Under the pieces are notes generated by a model, which searched no databases, was not told where the DNA came from, and saw only the letters and a program-made list of their open reading frames with translations. The translations under genes and the position numbers were made by a program. DNA of 64,000 nt from Massilia timonae CCUG 45783. GTDB lineage: Bacteria; Pseudomonadota; Gammaproteobacteria; Burkholderiales; Burkholderiaceae_D. The DNA lies in assembly GCF_000315425.1 (NCBI RefSeq), contig NZ_JH992924.1, positions 736,648 through 800,647 of the forward strand, read 5' to 3'. Positions within the stretch are counted from its first letter, which is position 1. The number at the start of each line of letters is the position of its first letter. This document shows, piece after piece, positions 36,031-44,916 of this stretch.

Positions 36031-37227
36031 TCACTCGCCCTGGCGCAAGCGCGCCACCAGGGGCGCCAGCAGCACGGCCAGCACTGCGAAGCCGGCCGCG
36101 AAGTAGCCGATCTTGTCCAGGCCGACCAGCGGGATTGCCGCGCCGCCCAGCATGGCGCCGATGCCGATGCCGGCATTCGCGGCCGATACATTGGTGGTGC
36201 CGGCCAGCGCCTGCGAGTGGGTGACCGATTTCATCACCCGCACCTGGCAGATAGGGAACAGCGCCGTGTACGCGATGCCCCACAGCGCCAGCACCGCGCA
36301 GAACAGGATCGTCGAGCCGGCGCTGGGCGCCGCCAGCGCCATCGCCAGCGCCAAGAGGCCCGAGAACAGCGCCGTGGCTTTCAGTGGCGCGCGGTCGACC
36401 ACCTTGCCGCCGACCCAGTTGCCGATCAGGCCGATCGCGCCGAAGCCCATCAGCCACCAGCCGACGTCCAGCGGCGCCACGCCGGCCACCCGCTCGAGGA
36501 TGTCGGCCAGGTAGGTGTAGGCGGTGAACATGGCGGTGAACACCAGGATCGACAGGCCGACGTTGGCCAGGAAGTAGGGCTCACGGAACAGGCGCGCCTG
36601 GGAACGGAAGTCCACACGCTTGGCGCGCGCCACGGCCGGCATCAGGAACAGCAGCGCGAGCGCCATCGCCAGCGACAGGGCGGCGAGGATCCAGAATGCA
36701 TTGCGCCAGCCGATGCTGTTGGCGGCGATGGTGCCGAGCGGGATGCCGAACAGCAGGGCGGCCGAGATGCCGAGGTAGACCCGCGCCACGCCTTGCCCGG
36801 CCTTGTCGGGACCGGCCAGTTCGGCCGCGGTCTCGCTCGCGGTGCCCCAGAACACCGGCAGCGCCAGCGCAGGAATGAAGCGCGCCAGCGCCAGCACCCA
36901 GACGTTCGGCGCCAGCGCGGCCAGGGCATTGGACAGCGCGAACACGACCAGCACGCCGATGAACAGCGCCTTGCGGTCCAGGTGCGACAGCCAGGCCGTC
37001 AGCGGCGGACCGAACAACATCACGGTGAAGGCGAACAGGGTCACCAGCTGCCCGGCGAGCGAGATCGAGATGCCGAGGTCGCGCGACAAGGCCGGCAGCA
37101 GGCCGACGATCAGGAATTCGGTGGTGACGATGATGAAGGCGGCGACCGCCAGGATCAGGATGGGCAGCGCGCCGGACGACGATGACGCCGGGGCCGCCTG
37201 TGCGAGCGCAGAGCTTGAACGGGACAT
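36031..37227 (-). CDS. MFS transporter, arabinose-efflux/NepI-like
   Basis: A 398-residue protein with 12 hydrophobic helices, starting with a Ser/Ala-rich tail and PILILAVAAFIIVTTEFLIVGLLP. The TTEF(L/I)..GLLP segment is a hallmark of the drug-efflux DHA1 branch (NepI, YdhP, AraJ). Motif A is LTAWLSHLDRKALF. It is divergent from a LysR regulator 105 bases away, which is a usual arrangement for an efflux pump and its regulator. ATG 37227 is chosen; ATG 37260 is possible, but its ribosome site would be too close. Confidence 0.88.
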   Translation of the reverse strand: MSRSSSALAQAAPASSSSGALPILILAVAAFIIVTTEFLIVGLLPALSRDLGISISLAGQLVTLFAFTVMLFGPPLTAWLSHLDRKALFIGVLVVFALSNALAALAPNVWVLALARFIPALALPVFWGTASETAAELAGPDKAGQGVARVYLGISAALLFGIPLGTIAANSIGWRNAFWILAALSLAMALALLFLMPAVARAKRVDFRSQARLFREPYFLANVGLSILVFTAMFTAYTYLADILERVAGVAPLDVGWWLMGFGAIGLIGNWVGGKVVDRAPLKATALFSGLLALAMALAAPSAGSTILFCAVLALWGIAYTALFPICQVRVMKSVTHSQALAGTTNVSAANAGIGIGAMLGGAAIPLVGLDKIGYFAAGFAVLAVLLAPLVARLRQGE

Positions 37228-37267
37228 GGATTTCTTATAAGGATTAAGCAGGGTCGCCATCCTATTT

Positions 37268-37280
37268 GAAATACCATTTC
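37268..37280. promoter_or_regulatory. short dyad in MFS/lysR divergent promoter region
   Basis: GAAAT-ACC-ATTTC lies between the two divergent start codons, where a LysR-type regulator would bind. It is short and has no confirmed T-N11-A form. Confidence 0.3.
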
Positions 37281-37332
37281 CTATCTCGGGCATTTTTTCT
37301 ATACTTGGCGGAATATTTTTCCGCAATAGCCT

Positions 37333-38247
37333 ATGCAAACCAGTGAACGCCTGAAGGGGGTCGATGTCTTCGTGGCCGTGGCCCAGGCCGGCAGCTTCGT
37401 CCGCGCGGCCCAGCGCCTGCACCTGACCGGATCGGCCGTCGGCAAGGCCATCGCCCGCCTCGAGGCGCGCCTGAACGCGCGCCTGTTCGAGCGCAGCACG
37501 CGCCGGCTGGCGCTGACCGACGCCGGCGCCCGTTTCCTGGCCGCCTGCACCCGGGTGCTCGGCGAACTCGAGGAAGCCGAGCATGCATTGCACGCCGAGG
37601 GCGACCTGCTGGCCGGGCGGCTGCGGGTCGACCTGCCGGCCACCTATGGACGCCTGATCGTATTGCCGGTGCTGACGGCTTTCCTGCAGCGTTATCCGCG
37701 TATCAAGCCGGTGCTGTCCTTCACCGACCGCTATGTCGACCTCGAGGACGAAGGCATTGACGTGACGGTGCGCATCGGCAGTCCGGAAGCCTGGTCGCCC
37801 GCGCTCGGCCACTGCCTGCTGGGCCAGGACCGCAAGGTGTTCTGCGCGGCGCCTTCCTACCTCGCGGCGCACGGCGCACCGGCCTCGGTCGAAGACCTGG
37901 TGGAACACGCGGTGATCATGTACGGCAAGGCCGACAGCCGCGTCAGTCCCTTGCTGATCCGGCGCGGCAACGCCCTGGTCGAGCAGCGCGCTTTCGATGC
38001 GCGGATCGTCGCCGGCGACGCCGAAGCCCAGGCCGAGCTGACCGTGGCGGGGCTCGGCATCGCCCAGCTGTCGACCTGGCTGATCGAGCGCCACCTGGCG
38101 GACGGCAGCCTGGTCGAGGTGCTGCCGGACTATGCGACGCCCGGCCTGACAATGCACGTGGTGTGGCCGAAGGCGAAACAGGACGTGCCGCGCGTGCGCG
38201 AGCTGGTCGACGTCTTGCGCGCGGCGCTGTCGGAGCCGGCGGCGTAA
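37333..38247 (+). CDS. LysR-family transcriptional regulator
   Basis: A 304-residue protein. The N-terminal winged HTH is at about residues 7-66: FVAVAQAGSFVRAAQRLHLTGSAVGKAIARLE. The substrate-binding domain follows, with LRVDLPATYGRLIVLP near 97-112 and the CrgA-like segment GLGIAQLSTWLIERHL. It is divergent from the MFS efflux gene, which it most likely controls. The effector is unknown. Confidence 0.93.
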   Translation: MQTSERLKGVDVFVAVAQAGSFVRAAQRLHLTGSAVGKAIARLEARLNARLFERSTRRLALTDAGARFLAACTRVLGELEEAEHALHAEGDLLAGRLRVDLPATYGRLIVLPVLTAFLQRYPRIKPVLSFTDRYVDLEDEGIDVTVRIGSPEAWSPALGHCLLGQDRKVFCAAPSYLAAHGAPASVEDLVEHAVIMYGKADSRVSPLLIRRGNALVEQRAFDARIVAGDAEAQAELTVAGLGIAQLSTWLIERHLADGSLVEVLPDYATPGLTMHVVWPKAKQDVPRVRELVDVLRAALSEPAA

Positions 38248-38327
38248 CACTGCCATCTGGAGTGCACCGCGATTGTCCCGCGGAACGGGCGAAATCGATG
38301 CTTGATAAACCACGAATCCATCCTAAG

Positions 38328-38350
38328 CTGGAAGGCTCCAGTGGTTTTTT
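38328..38350 (+). terminator. short terminator-like hairpin after lysR
   Basis: CTGGA-AGGC-TCCAG (38328-38341) is followed, after TGG, by six T (38345-38350). An outer CCAC/GTGG pairing may extend it. It lies 25 bases before the next start codon, so it could also attenuate that gene. Confidence 0.5.
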
Positions 38351-38374
38351 CCACATCTTTTTCAGGAGAACATC

Positions 38375-38698
38375 ATGCTGCAAACCGCCGAAATCCAGCA
38401 ACGTTTCATGAACGTCCAGCAGGTCGTGAACCAGGCCGAGCAAGTCTGCCAGAGCGACCAGAGCGTCCCCAGCGAAATCCGCGACTGCATCCACAAGATC
38501 GCCGAGGAAGCCGGGCGCGCGCAAAGCGTCATGCAGTCGAACGACCAGTCGAGCATGATCCAGTGCATCGACGACCTGGAAGCCATGGGCGACGAGGCCA
38601 AGCGCGTCTGCACCTCGACCAGGCCTTCACCGCAAGTGCAATCCGTCGTCGTGCGCGTGCACGACGAGCTGTCGAACCTGAAGCACCAGCTGCACTGA
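38375..38698 (+). CDS. small helical protein of unknown function
   Basis: A 107-residue protein, Gln-rich at the start (IQQRFMNVQQVVNQAEQV) with four Cys residues spread through helices (CQSD, DCIHK, CIDDLE, VCTST). It has no signal peptide. It may form a small helical bundle. AGGAG stands seven bases before the ATG, so it is well translated. It was not recognised as any named family. Confidence 0.75.
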   Translation: MLQTAEIQQRFMNVQQVVNQAEQVCQSDQSVPSEIRDCIHKIAEEAGRAQSVMQSNDQSSMIQCIDDLEAMGDEAKRVCTSTRPSPQVQSVVVRVHDELSNLKHQLH

Positions 38699-38702
38699 GC
38701 CT

Positions 38703-39956
38703 TTAAACCACACCCCGCTCGCGCAAGGCCGCGATCTCTTCCTCGCTCCTGCCCAGCATCTCGCGCAATACTTCCGTCGTGTGCTGGCCCAGCAGGGGCG
38801 GGGCCATCCCGCTGGTCGCAGGAGTGGCCGACATCCGGATCGGATTGCGCACCAGCTTGACCTGACCCGCGCTCGGATGCGGCAGGTCGATCGCCATCGC
38901 ACGCGCCTGCACCTGCTCGTTGGCGAACACTTCGCCGACGTCGTTGATCGGCCCGCAGGGCACGCCTTTTTCTTCCAGCAGGGCGATCCATGCGTCGCGC
39001 GGTTTCGTCCTGACCATCTCGGCCAGCAGCGGCACCAGCACATCGCGGTTCTGTACGCGCAGCGGATTGGTGGCGAAGCGCGGATCGCCGGCCAGCTCGG
39101 GCCGGCCGCCGGCCTCGACGAACTTCTGGTACTGGCCGTCGTTGCCGGTGGCGACGATGATGTGGCCATCCGCGCAGGCAAAGGTCTGGTAGGGCACGAT
39201 GTTGGCGTGGGCATTGCCCCAGCGCTTGGGCGGCTTGCCGCTGTTGAGGTAATTGCTGCCGACATTGGCCAGCATCGCCACCTGCGTGTCTAACAGCGCC
39301 ATGTCGATGTGCTGGCCCTCGCCCGTGCGGTCGCGGTGGGTGAGGGCGGCCAGCACGGCCACCGTCGCGTACATGCCGGTCATGAGGTCGGTCAGCGCGA
39401 CGCCGGCCTTTTGCGGACCGCCGCCGGGCAGGTCGTCGCGCTCGCCGGTGACCGACATCAGGCCGCCCATGCCCTGGATCAGGAAGTCGTAACCCGCGCG
39501 GTGGGCGTAGGGACCGTCCTGGCCGAAGCCGGTGATCGAGCAGTACACCAGGTCGGGCTTGATTGCCTTGAGTGAGTCATAGTCGAGGCCATAGCGCTTC
39601 AGGTGGCCGACCTTGAAGTTCTCGAGCACCACGTCGCAATGCAGCACCAGCTCGCGCAGCAGGGCCTGGCCTTCGCTGCTCGCGATGTCGACCGTGAGCG
39701 AGCGCTTGCCGCGGTTGGCCGACAGGTAATAGGCCGCTTCCTGCGTATCGTTGCCCTGCGCATCCCTGGCATATGGCGGACCCCAGGCGCGGGTGTCGTC
39801 GCCGGCGCCGGGGCGCTCGATCTTGATCACGTCGGCGCCGAGGTCGGCCAGGTTCTGCGAGCACCAGGGGCCGGCCAGCACGCGCGACAGGTCGAGCACG
39901 CGGATGTGGCCGAGGGCTTTCGGCAGCGCTGAGGGGGGAGAGGTGGATAGCGTCAT
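38703..39956 (-). CDS. class III CoA-transferase (CaiB/BaiF family)
   Basis: A 417-residue protein of the usual family length. The N-terminal motif is IRVLDLSRVLAGPWCSQNLADLGADVIKIE, followed by RGKRSLTVDI and the active-site Asp region HIDMALLDTQVAML. A GGR-type turn is present as EAGGRPEL. It transfers CoA between carboxylic acids; the pair of acids cannot be read. ATG 39956 is chosen; the frame is open 156 bases further. It stands alone on the edge of the accessory patch. Confidence 0.9.
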   Translation of the reverse strand: MTLSTSPPSALPKALGHIRVLDLSRVLAGPWCSQNLADLGADVIKIERPGAGDDTRAWGPPYARDAQGNDTQEAAYYLSANRGKRSLTVDIASSEGQALLRELVLHCDVVLENFKVGHLKRYGLDYDSLKAIKPDLVYCSITGFGQDGPYAHRAGYDFLIQGMGGLMSVTGERDDLPGGGPQKAGVALTDLMTGMYATVAVLAALTHRDRTGEGQHIDMALLDTQVAMLANVGSNYLNSGKPPKRWGNAHANIVPYQTFACADGHIIVATGNDGQYQKFVEAGGRPELAGDPRFATNPLRVQNRDVLVPLLAEMVRTKPRDAWIALLEEKGVPCGPINDVGEVFANEQVQARAMAIDLPHPSAGQVKLVRNPIRMSATPATSGMAPPLLGQHTTEVLREMLGRSEEEIAALRERGVV

Positions 39957-40132
39957 GACGTTCTTTGCGCGGCAACAAGGAAGGCTGATTATAGCTGGCA
40001 GGAACGAAACGGCATTGTGAGTGGACGAGCGCTTGGCTCGTAGGCGCAGTCTGTATCGCTTCACTGATGATTCAGACCTGCCTTCATCGTTCGTCACCTT
40101 TTGAGAGCTCAAGGGACGGGGAGGATTGGTGA

Positions 40133-40810
40133 GTGCTAAGATGCTGGATGGTTCGCGATATTACCTCTCAAAAGTACTTCAATCAGCATTGCATCACGTT
40201 GGAGATCGGATCGTCAATTACTGACGACGAGTTTGATACATTTAACAATGTGGATTTACTTGCTCGTCTCACTGGTGCACCCGATCGAAGCACCATCCTT
40301 GTTTCGCGGGGTATAGGGGCAGTTGATACGCTCAACCTCAAAGTGCACAATGAGGTGTTTCAGTATCCGTCAGAATATTTCATCATTAACAACGGTGGAG
40401 AACTCAGGTTTCAGCTGATCGTCGATTCAATCTATGTTCGTAAAGAAGATCAGGACAAAGGCATTGGCGTCAGGTCGGTAATGATCAGTATCGACCAGGC
40501 AAAAGAATTGGGTTTTCATTCAGTTGGCTTGGAAGCTGCCGGCAGTGCAAGCAATCGAAGCATGTTTTTCGGTTATCACGTCTGGCCATCTTTGGGTTTC
40601 GATGCAGATTTGCCAAGCGTGATATTGAGCAAGCTTCCTGACGAGCTTCAGTGGTGCGCGCGGGTATCTGATTTGATGCAGGCAGATGGAGGGCCTGATT
40701 GGTGGTACTATAACGGGGTAGGACTCGAATTGACGTTCGAACTTGACGATGATAGTGTGAGTTGGAAACTTCTGCATGAGTACGCCAAGGCGAGGGGGAT
40801 TTCAATATGA
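40133..40810 (+). CDS. GNAT-like acetyltransferase-fold protein, low GC
   Basis: A 225-residue protein. The middle part LIVDSIYVRKEDQDKGIG, then SVMISIDQAKELGFHSVGLEA, fits a GNAT core with a Q-x-x-G-I-G acetyl-CoA loop, and GYHVWPSLGFDADLP looks like the fold's last strand pair. A C-terminal tail has DWWYYNGVGLELTFELDDDS. The base composition is clearly lower in GC than the neighbours, a sign of transfer. The GTG start at 40133 has GGGGAGG eight bases upstream; ATG 40148 is an alternative. The target is unknown. Confidence 0.7.
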   Translation: MLRCWMVRDITSQKYFNQHCITLEIGSSITDDEFDTFNNVDLLARLTGAPDRSTILVSRGIGAVDTLNLKVHNEVFQYPSEYFIINNGGELRFQLIVDSIYVRKEDQDKGIGVRSVMISIDQAKELGFHSVGLEAAGSASNRSMFFGYHVWPSLGFDADLPSVILSKLPDELQWCARVSDLMQADGGPDWWYYNGVGLELTFELDDDSVSWKLLHEYAKARGISI

Positions 40811-40992
40811 CAAGAAAATTTTTGCAAGCGCTATCGCAGCTCAAATCGACTTCGCTTGAAGAGGTACGTGCACAGCGTAGGGAGCGTGATACTCCCCAGC
40901 ATGGAGCAGTTGCCTTTCAGGCAGATGTTTACCGCAGACGGCGAGCTGGGACAATTGTCACCTTCTCCAAGCCTCGTACTGCTGAGCATTGA
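40807..40992 (+). CDS. 61-residue partner of GNAT-like protein
   Basis: A small basic protein (MTRKFLQALSQLKSTSLEEV at the start, then VYRRRRAGTIVTF). It starts within the stop of the GNAT-like gene (ATGA), so it is translated with it, and a terminator follows 1 base after its stop. It may be a specific partner or substrate of the upstream protein. No family was recognised. Confidence 0.6.
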   Translation: MTRKFLQALSQLKSTSLEEVRAQRRERDTPQHGAVAFQADVYRRRRAGTIVTFSKPRTAEH

Positions 40993-40993
40993 T

Positions 40994-41021
40994 AAAAAGC
41001 CACGATCTTCGTGGCTTTTTT
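40994..41021 (+). terminator. intrinsic terminator of GNAT-like gene pair
   Basis: GCCACGA (40999-41005) pairs with TCGTGGC (41009-41015) with a TCT loop, flanked by five A and six T, so it can work in both directions. Confidence 0.88.
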
Positions 41022-41047
41022 GCTAATAATGAAATAGGCCCTTCTTA

Positions 41048-41071
41048 GGAGAAAGCGCCGTAGCGCTCTCC
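41048..41071 (-). terminator. hairpin after the original end of the glycosidase-reductase gene
   Basis: GGAGAAAGCGC (41048-41058) and GCGCTCTCC (41063-41071) form an imperfect stem, 16 bases beyond the reconstructed original stop codon. It is now separated from the gene body by the IS element. Confidence 0.45.
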
Positions 41072-41108
41072 GTTAATTGCAGTTGCTTACGTCCCGGACT
41101 GCACTACC

Positions 41109-42472
41109 GGACCTGTCAGAAATTCTGTGTGCGGGGCCAGAATTCGTAGTTAGATAATCGCGTTCGTGAAGCGCTCGCCGAACATGATGGCGAACTGGTT
41201 GGCAGCCTGCTTCCAGGTACGCTGTGGCATCTTCCAATCTTTCTCGATATTGCGCAAGGCCAGGAACAATAACTTGGTCGCGGCTTCGTCGCTGGGGAAG
41301 TGACCACGGTTCTTGACGATCTTCCGCAGACGCATATGCAGGCTTTCAATAGCGTTGGTCGTGTAGATGATCGTGCGCACTTCAGGTGGGTAGGCAAAGA
41401 ACGGAATCACCTGCTGCCACTGGCGCCGCCACATCGCGGCCACGGTCGGAAACTTGGTGCCCCATGGGCCTTCTGCAAAGGCATCCAGCGCCGCTTCGGC
41501 CAGCTCGGCGTTGGCAGCGTGGTAGATCGGCTTGAGCGCCGCTGCCAGTTCCTTCCGGTCCTTCCAGGCCGCAAGCGTCGTCGAATTGCGGATCAGGTGC
41601 ACGATGCACGTCTGGATCTGCGCTTGCGGATAAACGGCCTCGATGGCCTCCGGGAAGCCGCGCAGGCCATCGACGACGGCGATCAGGATATCGTCCAGTC
41701 CGCGGTTCTTGAGTTCGTTGAAAACCTTCAGCCAGAATTTGGCGCCTTCGGTCTGTTCGATCCACAGACCCAGCACTTCCTTGCGGCCGTCGGCACGAAT
41801 GCCCAAGGCCAGATATACGGCCTTGTTCTTGACCGTGCCTTCGTCCCGGATCTTCAGGCGCAACGCGTCGAAATACACGATCGGATACATCGCCTCGAGC
41901 GGCCGCTGCTGCCACTGCGCGACCTCCTCGAGCACTTCGTCGGTGATGGTCGAAATCAGGTCTGGCGACACCTCGGCGCCGTACAACTCCAGCAAATGCG
42001 CCTGAATCTCGCGCACGCTCATACCACGAGCGTACATGCTGATAACGTGATCGTCGAAGCCCGACATCCGGCGCTGATGTTTGGCCACCAGTTTGGGCTC
42101 GAAGCTCGACAGACGATCGCGCGGAATGTCCAGGTGGAGCTCCCCGCCTGGCGTCAAGACCTTCTTCGGGCTGCTACCGTTGCGGTGGTTTCTGCTGCCG
42201 TCTTCCTCGTTGGCCAGGTGGTGGTTCAACTCGGCCGACAACATACGCTCGGCCAGCATTTTTTTGAGCTGCCCGGCGAGGCCCGATTCGCCAAGGATCG
42301 ACTCGGCGTCCTTGTTCTCAACCTGGGCCAGCAACTGGTCGATCAGCTCAACGGGAAACGGGTACGCTGCTTTCTGTTTTTTGGGCTTCTTGGTGGTCAT
42401 CACTTCGGTCATGGAACAGTCCTTTCGGGATTATTTCATGACCCCGTTCCACACAGAAATTCTGACAGGCTC
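41109..42472 (-). mobile_element. IS256-family insertion sequence, about 1364 bp
   Basis: Terminal inverted repeats begin GGACCTGTCAGAAATTCTGT on the left and GAGCCTGTCAGAATTTCTGT (read inward) on the right; 20 of the first 23 bases match. An 8-bp direct duplication GCACTACC flanks it (41101-41108 and 42473-42480), as expected for IS256. It carries one intact transposase gene. The undamaged ends, intact gene and exact duplication suggest a recent insertion. Confidence 0.93.
41150..42412 (-). CDS. IS256-family transposase (mutator type)
   Basis: A 420-residue transposase, full length for the family. The DDE residues are visible: Asp in VYFDALRLKIRDEG, Asp in LIAVVDGLRGFPEAI and Glu in YTTNAIESLHMRLRK. 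The N-terminal zinc-free domain has the NHRNGSSPKKVLT segment. ATG 42412 follows AAAGGA. No frameshift is seen, so it should be active. Confidence 0.96.
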   Translation of the reverse strand: MTEVMTTKKPKKQKAAYPFPVELIDQLLAQVENKDAESILGESGLAGQLKKMLAERMLSAELNHHLANEEDGSRNHRNGSSPKKVLTPGGELHLDIPRDRLSSFEPKLVAKHQRRMSGFDDHVISMYARGMSVREIQAHLLELYGAEVSPDLISTITDEVLEEVAQWQQRPLEAMYPIVYFDALRLKIRDEGTVKNKAVYLALGIRADGRKEVLGLWIEQTEGAKFWLKVFNELKNRGLDDILIAVVDGLRGFPEAIEAVYPQAQIQTCIVHLIRNSTTLAAWKDRKELAAALKPIYHAANAELAEAALDAFAEGPWGTKFPTVAAMWRRQWQQVIPFFAYPPEVRTIIYTTNAIESLHMRLRKIVKNRGHFPSDEAATKLLFLALRNIEKDWKMPQRTWKQAANQFAIMFGERFTNAII

Positions 42473-44777
42473 GCACTACCGCAACCGAATCGGCCTCCCC
42501 CTGGCTATCGCCACCCGCCACCGCCTGGCGCCCTTCGGCCTCGGCCAGCAGCGCGCAGCGCTCGGCCTTCTCGGCATTGCGCAACTCGACATAACGCCGC
42601 AGCGCATCGTCCAGCGCTGGCAACAGCGCGCCGCGTTCGCTGTGCAGCGACGAGTAGGCCGGCCGCGCCGCAGTGAAGCCGAATTCCTCCGCCGGCTTCG
42701 CTTCCAGCGTCGATGCATCGACGCCGGCCAGCCCGGCCGCGCGCCGCGCCAGCTCGGCCCAGGTCAATTCTCCCTTGTTGGCGAGGTGCCAGATGCCGGC
42801 TTCGCGGTCCACGGCCAGGTCCAGGCAGGCGTGCACCAGGTCGGGCACATAGGTCGGCGTGATGGTCATGTCGCCGGCCGCCACGAAGGCGTCGCCGCGC
42901 TCCAGGGCATCGAGCGCCTGGGTCACGAAGTTGTGCTGGTCCCACGGCCCGAAGAAGGCGCTGGTGCGCACCACCAGCGCGCCCGGGTGATTGGCCAGCA
43001 CCGCGCGTTCGGCGTCGAGCTTGCTGCGGCCGTAGACGTTGAGGGGATTCGGCGTATCCGATTCGACGTAGGGACGCTCGTTGCGCCCGTCGAACACCAG
43101 GTCGCTCGAGAAGGTGGTCAGGTGGATGGCGTGGCGCGCGCAGGCGGCGGCCAGGATGGCGGCGCCGTGCGTGTTCTCGCGCTGGCAGCGTTCCATGTCG
43201 TGCTCGGCGTCGTCGACCCGCACATAGCCGCAGGTATTGACCACCGCCCACGGCTTGTGCCGCGCCAGCGCGCGCTCGACCGAGTCGGCGTCGGCGATGT
43301 CCATGTCCTGGCGCGACAGCAGCTTGTAGGCCAGGTTGCGCTTGTCGCAGATGCGGGCGAAGGCGCGGCCCAGGGTGCCGGTCGCGCCCAGGATCAGGAT
43401 CGGCGCGGCGTCGCTGCCCACCAGGCGGTGGCCGTCGGCCGCGATCGAGGTGAGGGCGGCCGGCGTGGCCACCGGCTGCTGGCACAGGAAGCGGCCCGGC
43501 CGGCGCCACCAGCCCTGGGCGCGCAGCACCGGGTGCGACAGCGGCGCGCCGCTCGACAGTTCGCGCATCATGTTCGCCAGCGCGGTCGGCCGCGGCAGCG
43601 GCGAGCGCACGTCGAGCGGGCCCGGTTCGTAGTAGCCGCGGTCGACCGTCACCAGGCTGTTCCAGTCGAAGGAGCCGAGCAGGGCCCACACCGTGACGGC
43701 GCGCACGTCGACGCCGTTGTCGCGCGACTGCTGGGCCGCTTCCCAGATCTCGAGCAGCCAGCGCATCTGGTCTTCGCGGTTGGCGTCGATGTGGGCTTCG
43801 GTGATGGCCAGCGGGATGCGATAGCGCTCCCAGATCTCGGACAGCAGCGGGGCGATGCCGGGCGTCGGCGTGGCCAGCACGCGCGAGGCTTCGATGTCGG
43901 CGCAGGGAATGCCGTCGGCCACGCCGCGGTGGTGCGCCGGATAGCGCTCGGGGCGGTGGTCCAGCCAGCGCTCGCTGGTGACATAGTAATTGACGCCGAT
44001 GAGGTCGGGCGGGCAGGGGTTGTCGCGGAACCACAGGATGTCCTCTGGCCTGGCGCCGCTCTTGAGCAGGTAGTTCCACAGCTTGTGCTCGGGCCCGACC
44101 ATGCCGCACAGCAGGTCCCAGCCCAGCCAGCGGCGCTCGTTGTAGAACTCGGCCACGTGGCTGAGCTCCGGCGTGCTGTAGGTCTTGCCGAGGTCGTCGG
44201 TCTGCACCAGTTTCGCGTTCGGGTTGACGGCGCGGATGGCGCGCATCGACAGCACGGTGGCGCGGCACTGGTTGAGCAGGGCGTCGATGAAGGTGCGGTC
44301 GTCGCGGCCGTGCGGATACCACACGCCATACAGGCCGGCGAAGCGCGCCGTGGTGCAGATCTCGTTGACCGGGGTATAGAACTCGAGCCAGGGGTAGCGC
44401 GCGGCGACGGCGCCGGCGTAGTCGGCCAGCTCTTGCGCGAAACCGGGATCGACCAGGCTCGTGTGGCGCGGGCCGCTGCCATGGTGGATCAGTCCGGCGA
44501 TCGGGGTGACGCCAGCCTCTCGCAGGGCGGCCAGGCGCTCGTCCGGCCAGCGCCAGTCGGCGCCGTCGACGCCGTCGGGGGCGGTGCGTTCCCACAGGAT
44601 GGGGTAGCGGATGGCGCGGATGCCGAGCGCGGCGAAGCGCTCGATGTCGCAGGCGCGTCCGCTATGGCCGTTGCGGTCCAGCTGGCTGAAGTAGGTGTCC
44701 TGCACGCGGTTGACCGTGCATTCGAGGCCGCCCCAGAGTTCGAGGGGGTGTGCTGGGCTGTTCGTGCTCTTGTTCAT
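42348..44777 (-). CDS. glycoside hydrolase family 1-like + RmlD-type reductase fusion, C-terminus altered by IS
   Basis: The present frame has 809 residues. Residues 1-400 form a GH1-like barrel with acid/base Glu139 in YTPVNEI and a nucleophile-like Glu in LAITEAHID. From about residue 455 a Rossmann domain follows (LILGATGTLGRAF) with YGRSK as YxxxK, as in dTDP-4-dehydrorhamnose reductase. Residue 768 is the last native one at the IS junction; the original gene continued Gln-Ser-Gly-Thr-stop (stop at 41087-41089), 772 residues. The last four residues are now replaced by 41 from the IS, so the enzyme may still work. Confidence 0.85.
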   Translation of the reverse strand: MNKSTNSPAHPLELWGGLECTVNRVQDTYFSQLDRNGHSGRACDIERFAALGIRAIRYPILWERTAPDGVDGADWRWPDERLAALREAGVTPIAGLIHHGSGPRHTSLVDPGFAQELADYAGAVAARYPWLEFYTPVNEICTTARFAGLYGVWYPHGRDDRTFIDALLNQCRATVLSMRAIRAVNPNAKLVQTDDLGKTYSTPELSHVAEFYNERRWLGWDLLCGMVGPEHKLWNYLLKSGARPEDILWFRDNPCPPDLIGVNYYVTSERWLDHRPERYPAHHRGVADGIPCADIEASRVLATPTPGIAPLLSEIWERYRIPLAITEAHIDANREDQMRWLLEIWEAAQQSRDNGVDVRAVTVWALLGSFDWNSLVTVDRGYYEPGPLDVRSPLPRPTALANMMRELSSGAPLSHPVLRAQGWWRRPGRFLCQQPVATPAALTSIAADGHRLVGSDAAPILILGATGTLGRAFARICDKRNLAYKLLSRQDMDIADADSVERALARHKPWAVVNTCGYVRVDDAEHDMERCQRENTHGAAILAAACARHAIHLTTFSSDLVFDGRNERPYVESDTPNPLNVYGRSKLDAERAVLANHPGALVVRTSAFFGPWDQHNFVTQALDALERGDAFVAAGDMTITPTYVPDLVHACLDLAVDREAGIWHLANKGELTWAELARRAAGLAGVDASTLEAKPAEEFGFTAARPAYSSLHSERGALLPALDDALRRYVELRNAEKAERCALLAEAEGRQAVAGGDSQGEADSVAVVRACQNFCVERGHEIIPKGLFHDRSDDHQEAQKTESSVPVSR

Positions 44778-44916
44778 GGTGGTCTTGAATCCTTAATTTT
44801 ATGACAACAAAGTTTCGACAATGCGGCGCTACCGACGTTCAAACTGCGTGGGGAGAGCCCTGCCTGCCGAGTCACGGTGCGGGTAGCGGTTGACAGCGGA
44901 GCGCCAACCTGCAACC
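44778..44916. promoter_or_regulatory. divergent promoter region of glycosidase-reductase gene and trpS leader
   Basis: There is no protein gene between 44778 and the leader ORF. A perfect TTGACA at 44890-44895 points to trpS, but the matching -10 (AACCAT at 44913-44918) is poor. On the minus strand TTGTCG (44821-44816) and an AT-rich TAAAAT stretch stand before the glycosidase start with a short spacing. Neither promoter is certain. Confidence 0.35.
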
